This document shows, piece after piece, positions 1 through 4,453 of a stretch of DNA of 7,176 nt; within the stretch, counting starts at the first letter, position 1, and the number at the start of each line of letters is the position of its first letter. Made by a program: the position numbers and the translations under genes. Source of the DNA: Fibrobacterales bacterium (GTDB lineage Bacteria > Fibrobacterota > Fibrobacteria > Fibrobacterales > Fibrobacteraceae); the NCBI GenBank assembly GCA_025997455.1, contig BNUP01000113.1, forward strand, positions 1 through 7,176, given 5' to 3'. The notes under the pieces are model-generated. The model ran no database searches, was not told the DNA's origin, and was given only the letters and a program-made list of their open reading frames with translations.

Positions 1-239
1 ATCAGAGTGGGCTACTTATAAAAAGTAATCTCAGAAGAACTCCCAAAAACTTTATCTCATAAAACAAGGAGTTCTTCTGAGACGACGACGAACCACTTAA
101 ATTTGCATAAAAATACGGTTCGCCCGTGTCGCTCAGTAGGCTCTGACGATCTCTTAACGAGTTCTTCAGAGCCTACAAAAGACTTCCCTCAATGGAATTT
201 CTTTTATTTAGGTAGGCACTCCGCTAAAACAAGCAACCC
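1..239 (+). mobile_element. MITE-like palindromic element, left end cut by window edge
   Basis: A non-coding, highly structured element. Its right end (212-239) is an imperfect inverted match to a left end that runs off the window: bases 1-15 (ATCAGAGTGGGCTAC) reverse-complement to GTAGCCCACTCTGAT, which aligns with GTAGGCACTCCGCT at 212-225. The missing outer part is visible in a second, truncated copy at 7000-7050, where GGGTTGCTTGTTTT precedes the same ATCAGAG, and its exact complement AAAACAAGCAACCC is at 226-239. Inside are a perfect 15-bp inverted repeat (29-43 with 68-82), the 52-nt core shared with two other loci (81-132) and an 11-bp inverted repeat (136-146 with 166-176). There is no transposase gene, so any mobility would have to be supplied in trans. 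No target-site duplication can be read because the left end is outside the window. That it moved as a unit is inference. Confidence 0.6.
81..132 (+). repeat. Core stem-loop repeat, diverged copy C
   Basis: This is a 52-nt segment that aligns without gaps to 4278-4329 with eight differences, all transitions. CGAACC (89-94) pairs with GGTTCG (117-122), where the other copies have CGAACT with AGTTCG. The innermost pair is therefore C94-G117 here and T4291-A4314 there, a compensatory change. The core directly follows a 15-bp stem (29-43/68-82) and directly precedes an 11-bp stem (136-146/166-176). That is the same order of three stems as at 4229-4375, although the outer stems have unrelated sequence. 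Confidence 0.75.
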
Positions 240-272
240 TTCGTCTCGCTTATGCTTTCTCCTCGCATATTT

Positions 273-386
273 GTCATACTCGTGCGGAGCAATGTCATTC
301 TCTGGCTCGACCAGAGAATCCAAGAAAAGTGACTGCGGCTTGTCATTCCCGTGCCACACCCTGTCATTCCCGTGCAGACGGGAATC
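273..386 (+). repeat. Cluster of short GTCATTC...GAATCC palindromes, forward orientation
   Basis: At least two complete small palindromes and two half units are present. Unit 294-321 has ATTCTCTGG (297-305) pairing with CCAGAGAAT (311-319). Unit 363-386 has ATTCCCGT (366-373) pairing with ACGGGAAT (378-385) around a GCAG loop. GTCATTCCCGTG also stands alone at 342-353, and GTCATACTCGTG at 273-284. The pattern GTCATTCCC-N-GGGAATC resembles dispersed palindromic repeats known from many bacteria, including the dRS3 repeats of Neisseria; the likeness is in form only. Open reading frames crossing this stretch are products of repeat sequence. Confidence 0.7.
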
Positions 387-387
387 T

Positions 388-425
388 AAAGTGCAATGAT
401 AAGTTGTCATTGCACTTTTTGGATT
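388..425 (+). repeat. Perfect 12-bp hairpin, half of it copied at 465-482
   Basis: AAAGTGCAATGA (388-399) is the exact reverse complement of TCATTGCACTTT (407-418), with a 7-base loop and a T5 run beginning in the stem. It has the shape of an intrinsic terminator on the plus strand, but no plus-strand gene precedes it. The right arm with its tail, CATTGCACTTTTTGGATT (408-425), recurs exactly at 465-482 without a left arm. The hairpin abuts the palindrome at 363-386 and may belong to the same repeat cassette. Confidence 0.55.
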
Positions 426-539
426 TGCCATCATCTACAATATAGTGATAAATCCTCAGGTTGCCATTGCACTTTTTGGATTGGCAGAAAAGAAAGAAAT
501 AAATAAGTTAGTCTGTCCAGTCGCCTGTCGGCTTGGTGT

Positions 540-665
540 CTCGTGTCGGAGCACGAGTATGACAATGAATGTGCATTCTGGATTCCCGCCTGTGCAGGAA
601 TGACGAATCCTCTTCTTCTTCGGAAGTTTCGAGTTCACCCAGATTTCCGCCTTTGCGGGAATGAC
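540..665 (-). repeat. Cluster of short palindromes, reverse orientation
   Basis: Three units read as the reverse complement of the 273-386 family. At 540-565, CTCGTG (540-545) pairs with CACGAG (552-557), and GCACGAGTATGACAA (551-565) is the exact reverse complement of 271-285. At 580-604 the unit is GGATTCCC...GGAATGAC, and at 641-665 it is GATTTCCGC...GCGGGAATGAC. With the forward units they form a loosely symmetric cluster around about position 460. Nothing here looks coding. Confidence 0.65.
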
Positions 666-879
666 TGGGAAGTGCAGTTTTGAATTAGTTTTTTGCGGGT
701 TTAATAATTGTTTACAATGTTGGTAAACAATGGGGGGTAATTTTCATATATGCTAAAACTGATGCTACGGAACACATCGCTGATACCTTTGGTACCGCGG
801 TTTGCTTTATAATACGATGTGTTAGACTGTTGCATAAGAATAAATATACATTTGTCAAAAAAAAGTCATTTTTAGGTCA
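666..879. other. Intergenic stretch without a supported gene
   Basis: Between the palindrome cluster and the 3' end of the GtrA-like gene no credible gene is seen. Two inverted repeats stand out. ATTGTTTAC (707-715) pairs with GTAAACAAT (723-731). AACACATCG (771-779) pairs with CGATGTGTT (815-823) around a GC-richer middle containing GGTACC. Either could be an operator or the remnant of a repeat; no assignment is possible from sequence alone. Confidence 0.5.
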
Positions 880-891
880 TTATCGCCTAAA
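859..891 (-). terminator. Weak candidate terminator of the SPOR-GT-GtrA operon
   Basis: Reading the minus strand, TTTAGG (complement of 886-891) pairs with CCTAAA (complement of 871-876) around a 9-base loop that contains the GtrA stop codon. A few bases later comes a run of eight T residues (complement of the A-run at about 857-864). The stem is short and AT-rich, so this is only a plausible end for the operon transcript. Confidence 0.35.
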
Positions 892-1239
892 CACCAAAAA
901 TTTTTGCCCGAAAAAATTCATTATGGTGAAAATCACCATTCCGCAAAGCAGTGCCGCGTTGCCCACGCCCAAAAGTAATTCTGCCGATTTGTATCCCGTA
1001 AAATAACACACGCACATATTCACGGCAAAAAGCACCGCCATTTTCAACGACCAATGCCTAACTCCAAAAGTGAAATGTCTGTTCAAAAAGAAACTCAAAA
1101 CACTTCCCAAAAACATACTCACCGCCGATGAAGTCCAATAGGAACACCCTGCGAGATTAAACAACAGAAACATCACCGCAATGCCGACTGCCGTATTCGC
1201 AAGCCCTACGAGGCAAAATTTCAGGAAGGTTTTAGTCAC
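880..1239 (-). CDS. GtrA-like family membrane protein
   Basis: A 119-residue protein with four predicted membrane segments (about 9-29, 36-52, 67-83, 93-112). The length and topology fit the GtrA-like family (PF04138), small proteins thought to help flip undecaprenyl- or polyprenyl-linked sugars across the inner membrane. Family-type motifs are visible: F-x-x-V-G-x-x-N-T near the N-terminus (8-16), FFLNRHFTF at 50-58 and MNFFGQKFLVF at 107-117. The start is GTG (1237-1239), 10 bp after the stop of the glycosyltransferase gene. There is no clear Shine-Dalgarno sequence, so translation probably depends on coupling. It is the last gene of a minus-strand operon, and the pairing with a GT-C glycosyltransferase suggests it supplies the lipid-linked sugar donor on the outer face. 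The sugar and its acceptor cannot be told from sequence. Confidence 0.88.
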   Translation of the reverse strand: MTKTFLKFCLVGLANTAVGIAVMFLLFNLAGCSYWTSSAVSMFLGSVLSFFLNRHFTFGVRHWSLKMAVLFAVNMCVCYFTGYKSAELLLGVGNAALLCGMVIFTIMNFFGQKFLVFRR

Positions 1240-1249
1240 GGTAAATTAT

Positions 1250-2977
1250 CTAAGTGTGACCTACAATGAATAACCCGCAAATCAGGCAAAATAAACTCAA
1301 AATAACATAAGAAAAAATGCGAAGTCTTCGGCTGTTGAATGCCCGCGCACCGGACACCATAAAAACGGATAACGGAGCAATTGCAGGCATTATATACCTA
1401 AAATCGCTCAAACACGAAAACGGATAAATCGCACGGGCGGCTATAAGCGATGCGATGAGAAACGCCAAAAAAATCAGGGAAGGAATGTGTTGCCTGTCGC
1501 ACTTGAAAATTCCTGCAATTGAAATAAGCCAAAGAAACAGTGCAAATACGCCAAGTGCAAGTGCCAAATTTTTTCCAAAATCGGTGTTCCAAACTTTGTA
1601 TTCGCCAAAGAGAGAAGTTTTTATTATGAAGTTCCAAAAATATTGCCGTCCTCCATTGTCTTGGTATGTGTTAGGATACGGTTCGGTAAAAAAATCTTTT
1701 GAATCGAAATATAAATAATTGCCGAGTGAATTTTTAACTTTTAAGGCACTATTGGTTCGCTCCGTACTTACAACGAGGACTTTTTCATCTTCTGCAAAAT
1801 TTATTATGGTTCGGTATTGTGCCGCAAAAAGTGCAAGGAGCATTATCACAACGCAGGCGAAAGTCCCTTTAACGGAAGGTATTTTTAGAGAATACAAAAT
1901 CCCTATAATCCAAATCACAGCCCACGCACCCGCAACCGCAATTCCGGTGCTCTTAAACATAATTGCAATTGCCGCACCCAAGGTGGCGAAAATCATATTT
2001 TTTGCAGTTTTTCTCTTCCACCACATTTGCGCATAACACATACAGATAAACATTCCCAAATACGCGGGAACATCGTTGCCTATCCTTGTGGAACTCAACA
2101 CAAAGCCGGGGTAAAGCACAAAAATCAACCCCGAAAGAAAGAAAAACCGTCTTTGCAAATTTAGCATTTTTATGAAAGCAACACCGTAAATCAGCGATGC
2201 AAATGAACACAGAAGTGCAAATTGACTGAGCAAATATTCGTAGTTTGAACTTATTTTTGAGAGAAACGCGCCGAATAAATAATAGGTTGGCGGATGGTTT
2301 GAACTCCAAGTTTCAAGGGTTGAGGGAATGCGATTTTCATTTGCAATTATACCTATATATTCCAAGTGCCCGGCTAAGTCATAAACCCGTTCAAAAGGCG
2401 TGGTGTAAGAGAAATACACCAAGCGGATAAAAACGCCGAGCGCAATTAGCAGAACCGCAGTGTGAGAAAATTTTAATTTTCGTAACAGCAATGAAAGCGA
2501 AAGAATCAGCACGGTGCAAAATGCAATGTTTTTTAACGACCAAAAAGCAGGCGGCAGGCGAATGAGAGAGAGAGCGGCAGTTCCGCTGTTGTTATGAAGT
2601 TCAAACTCCAAAAAATTTTCATCTTGGTTTAAGTATTTACTCAAATCCATTATAAAACCGTTTTCATAATCGCAAGTTCCGTGTATATTTTTTACGGGAA
2701 TTTCCTCTCCGTTAATTGTGAGTTTTTTTAAGCAATCATCGGGTATAATTCGGTAGGTTGCAAGGGCGGAATTTTTCATGTATAAGGAAATTTTAAAATC
2801 TTTGTGTTCCTCCGCATTAAAATTCTTGTATGGAAATTTAACTATAGATGCATTGCCGTCTGTTGTAAGTATCGCCTCGTTTGGAATGTCCTCGCTTGGC
2901 AGGTTGGCATACCACAGCACCAACAGGAGCGGCAAGAGATACAGCAACGGTTCGCGAATAAAAGAACTAAATTTCAT
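1250..2977 (-). CDS. GT39/ArnT-like integral membrane glycosyltransferase
   Basis: A 575-residue multi-pass membrane protein with an N-terminal anchor (about 10-24), a soluble, probably beta-rich periplasmic segment (about 40-140) and then roughly ten hydrophobic helices. GT-C features of the GT39/PMT/ArnT type are visible: an acidic first-loop motif YDLAGH (199-204) with D200 and H204, HPPTYY at 228-233, RIGND at 298-302 and RYIMP at 527-531. Such enzymes use a polyprenyl-phosphate sugar and transfer it to a protein, lipid or glycan outside the inner membrane. The N-terminal extracytoplasmic domain placed before the catalytic loop is unusual; many GT39 enzymes carry extra soluble domains at the C-terminus instead. 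The ATG overlaps the TGA of the SPOR gene (ATGA), so the two are translationally coupled, and no independent Shine-Dalgarno sequence is visible. The family is likely; donor and acceptor are unknown. Confidence 0.82.
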   Translation of the reverse strand: MKFSSFIREPLLYLLPLLLVLWYANLPSEDIPNEAILTTDGNASIVKFPYKNFNAEEHKDFKISLYMKNSALATYRIIPDDCLKKLTINGEEIPVKNIHGTCDYENGFIMDLSKYLNQDENFLEFELHNNSGTAALSLIRLPPAFWSLKNIAFCTVLILSLSLLLRKLKFSHTAVLLIALGVFIRLVYFSYTTPFERVYDLAGHLEYIGIIANENRIPSTLETWSSNHPPTYYLFGAFLSKISSNYEYLLSQFALLCSFASLIYGVAFIKMLNLQRRFFFLSGLIFVLYPGFVLSSTRIGNDVPAYLGMFICMCYAQMWWKRKTAKNMIFATLGAAIAIMFKSTGIAVAGAWAVIWIIGILYSLKIPSVKGTFACVVIMLLALFAAQYRTIINFAEDEKVLVVSTERTNSALKVKNSLGNYLYFDSKDFFTEPYPNTYQDNGGRQYFWNFIIKTSLFGEYKVWNTDFGKNLALALGVFALFLWLISIAGIFKCDRQHIPSLIFLAFLIASLIAARAIYPFSCLSDFRYIMPAIAPLSVFMVSGARAFNSRRLRIFSYVILSLFCLICGLFIVGHT

Positions 2978-3408
2978 TTAATTTTTATCACAAATGCAGA
3001 AATATTTTGCAGAGATAATTCGGCAGCTTTGTCTTCGGCAGATGATTTTTTTGTGAAATAACCTCCGCGCAATTTGTAGAACGGAGCATCAAAATGCATT
3101 TGAATTGAATAACCGGTAATGGCTTGTAGTTTGCTTCTGCGGCTTTGAGCGGCATCAAAATTGGCAATGGCATCGAATTGCAAAACAAAAACGCCATCCT
3201 GTTCCTTGCCTGCACTTTTATGTTGCGGAACTTCGCTTGCCGCCGTGCGGTAAGTTGAGTCTAATTTCGGTAAAGCGAACTCTTTATCTGCAAAAAGCGT
3301 ATCGAGGTCGGTGGGTGCGGAGGTATCTGCGAAAGCAAACACAACTGCCAACGCCGCAGCGGTCATTGCGGGTTTAATCCGCAAAATCAATCTTTCTACT
3401 TTCCTCAT
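2974..3408 (-). CDS. Exported SPOR-domain protein
   Basis: A 144-residue protein when started at the ATG at 3406-3408. Residues 1-27 form a Sec signal peptide: basic MRKVERLILRIK, hydrophobic MTAAALAVVFAFA and an A-F-A cleavage site before D28. A polar linker follows, then a C-terminal SPOR-type domain (about 72-144) with the pattern VFVLQF...A...L...YKLRGGYFTKKSSAEDKAAEL (split here), matching the family's Y-x-V-x-x-G-x-F-x-x-x-x-x-A signature. SPOR domains bind peptidoglycan stripped of stem peptides, usually at division sites. The reading frame stays open upstream to a TTG at 3520-3522, but this start is preferred because it gives a clean signal peptide and has a purine-rich AAGAGAAG about 7 bases upstream. 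It is the first gene of the operon and may tie the downstream glycosylation genes to the cell wall or division; that link is inference. Confidence 0.82.
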   Translation of the reverse strand: MRKVERLILRIKPAMTAAALAVVFAFADTSAPTDLDTLFADKEFALPKLDSTYRTAASEVPQHKSAGKEQDGVFVLQFDAIANFDAAQSRRSKLQAITGYSIQMHFDAPFYKLRGGYFTKKSSAEDKAAELSLQNISAFVIKIK

Positions 3409-3409
3409 A

Positions 3410-4174
3410 ATGGGTCTTCTCTTGCCAAGCCGTTCATCAAAAGATAGTAAATTAGGAATTAGACATTGGGTCAGGGTGTGGATTTTAATAGGAATTGTGT
3501 GCGTTCTCACTTGGTATGGCAAAATTTATAAGCCCGCAGCAAATATATCGAGAATCACGGATTTTGCGGTGTGGATATTTCCGCATAAAGACGGCTTGGG
3601 TGCGTTAGTGGTGTTGCCAAATGATAATATTGACACAAATTTCGTTAAGACCGGTTTTCGACTGTGGCTCTCTCCGCCTGATTCCGCACTTGCAATAGAG
3701 AACGGAGGAATAAGGTATCGCGGGAGTGCAATTGCAATTATCGGAGACTCAATTAACCAAACTCTTAGAAGTGATATTCTCTCTACAATTGATTCGGGAG
3801 GTTTTGAATATCCGAGATGGCAAGGCGAATTATCAAAATCGTTTTCTGGTGAAGATGCTCTCGTTGAATTGGCGGGCGAGGGAAACGATTATATTTTGAC
3901 GGTTGTTTATGAGGGGTATAAAATCGGATTTTTCGGGTCGCAAAAGGCGTTGGAGCAGGCGGCGGAAAATACGGAAAAGCAGCCGTTAAGCGTTGCAATT
4001 TTAATGTTTAATGCAAATGAACAAGATGAATCTCTATTAAAAAATTTGGGTCTGGCAGGAGAAGTCATTGGGAACAAACTCTTAAATTATAAAGAGGCAA
4101 TCGGGCTAATTTCTTTTAGCGAAAATAACGGAATGCGTTTTGAAAAATTGCATTTGAAGGGGTGGAAAAATTAA
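3410..4174 (+). CDS. Membrane-anchored protein of unknown function
   Basis: I do not recognise this gene with certainty. From the ATG at 3410 it gives 254 residues: a basic N-terminus, one membrane segment (about 21-37, WVRVWILIGIVCVLTWYG) and a soluble domain of about 215 residues with alternating beta-like and helical stretches. Segments such as GALVVLPN (64-71) and NDYILTVVYEGYKIGFFGSQ (159-178) faintly recall the extracellular beta-lactamase-like domain of ComEC proteins, but the HxHxDH metal motif is absent. The start is uncertain. ATG 3410 has no Shine-Dalgarno sequence and lies one base from the start of the divergent SPOR gene. GTG 3476 (232 residues) would leave about 67 bp for promoters but removes most basic residues before the membrane helix. 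GTG 3311 would overlap the SPOR gene antisense. The frame is open throughout and ends at TAA 4172-4174, on the edge of a repeat hairpin. Confidence 0.65.
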   Translation: MGLLLPSRSSKDSKLGIRHWVRVWILIGIVCVLTWYGKIYKPAANISRITDFAVWIFPHKDGLGALVVLPNDNIDTNFVKTGFRLWLSPPDSALAIENGGIRYRGSAIAIIGDSINQTLRSDILSTIDSGGFEYPRWQGELSKSFSGEDALVELAGEGNDYILTVVYEGYKIGFFGSQKALEQAAENTEKQPLSVAILMFNANEQDESLLKNLGLAGEVIGNKLLNYKEAIGLISFSENNGMRFEKLHLKGWKN

Positions 4175-4222
4175 TTGGTAACCTCTACCAACCTCTTAGG
4201 AGGTTAATAGAGGTTACCAATT
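4173..4222. repeat. Large hairpin, first flank of repeat copy A
   Basis: Arms of 23 bases (4173-4195 and 4200-4222) are complementary except at two adjacent positions, around a TTAG loop. In plus-strand RNA the two odd positions are C-A mismatches; in minus-strand RNA they are G-U wobbles, so the minus-strand transcript folds best. The left arm starts inside the TAA stop (4172-4174) of the upstream gene. A near copy lies at 4330-4375 and a third, inverted relative to the unit, at 6095-6140. No T-run follows, so it is not a standard intrinsic terminator. Confidence 0.8.
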
Positions 4223-4329
4223 GGAAACCTCTAAAAACTCTCTTTGTAACACAATTCCACAGATTTGAGTTTTTAGAGACGACGGCGAACTACTCAAATT
4301 TACATAAAAACGCAGTTCGCCCATGTCGC
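4223..4329 (+). repeat. Modular stem-loop repeat, copy A
   Basis: A 107-bp unit matching the reverse complement of 6141-6248 with about four substitutions and one indel. It contains two stems. Stem 1 is CTCTAAAAACTC (4229-4240) with GAGTTTTTAGAG (4267-4278), a perfect 12 bp. Stem 2 lies in the 52-nt core (4278-4329): GGCGAACT (4284-4291) with AGTTCGCC (4314-4321), extended after a 3-base bulge by CGAC (4280-4283) with GTCG (4325-4328). ATTTGAGT (4263-4270) can also pair with ACTCAAAT (4292-4299) in the loop of stem 2, which would compete with stem 1. No open frame is conserved between copies, so it acts as DNA or RNA if it acts at all. Confidence 0.8.
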
Positions 4330-4375
4330 TTGGAAACCTCTACCAACCTCTTAGGAGGTTAATAGAGGTTACCAA
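4330..4375. repeat. Large hairpin, second flank of repeat copy A
   Basis: Arms 4330-4350 and 4355-4375 (21 bases each) pair around a TTAG loop with three mismatched positions. It is a near-identical direct repeat of 4175-4220, differing at one base (A4334 against T4179). In copy A the 107-bp unit is therefore bracketed by two equal hairpins; copy B has this hairpin on one side only. Confidence 0.78.
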
Positions 4376-4400
4376 TTGTGATTTTCGCGGGTTTGTTGTT

Positions 4401-4446
4401 TCTAAAAATTGCAATTGCAGAAGATGACATTTCTGCAATTTTTAGA
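4401..4446. terminator. Bidirectional terminator between convergent genes
   Basis: AATTGCAGAA (4413-4422) pairs perfectly with TTCTGCAATT (4431-4440) around an 8-base loop. TCTAAA (4401-4406) and TTTAGA (4441-4446) extend the base after a one-sided bulge. A T-run follows the stem on the plus strand (4439-4443), and the A-run at 4404-4408 gives one on the minus strand. It sits between the 3' ends of the plus-strand gene ending at 4174 and the antiporter ending at 4454, where a shared terminator is expected. Confidence 0.7.
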
Positions 4447-4453
4447 GGTTCCC

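Noticed and set aside
103..434. Open frames on both strands (98 aa plus, 76 aa minus) in the left repeat region
   Set aside because: They run through palindromes and the MITE-like element, have low-complexity Ser/Arg-rich products, and the strands overlap each other. No ribosome binding site or family likeness is seen.
750..812. 20-codon plus-strand ORF after GGGGGGTAA
   Set aside because: Too short to judge, with no downstream plus-strand gene for it to lead; the G-run may be chance.
785..858. Promoter-like boxes: TATAAT at 808-813 (plus) and TTGACA complementing 853-858 (minus)
   Set aside because: The plus TATAAT has no acceptable -35 at normal spacing and points into the 3' end of a minus-strand gene. 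The minus TTGACA lacks a good -10 and leads to no gene.
4162..4362. 66-aa plus-strand frame across repeat copy A
   Set aside because: It consists of translated hairpin and repeat sequence; the frame is not maintained in copies B or C.
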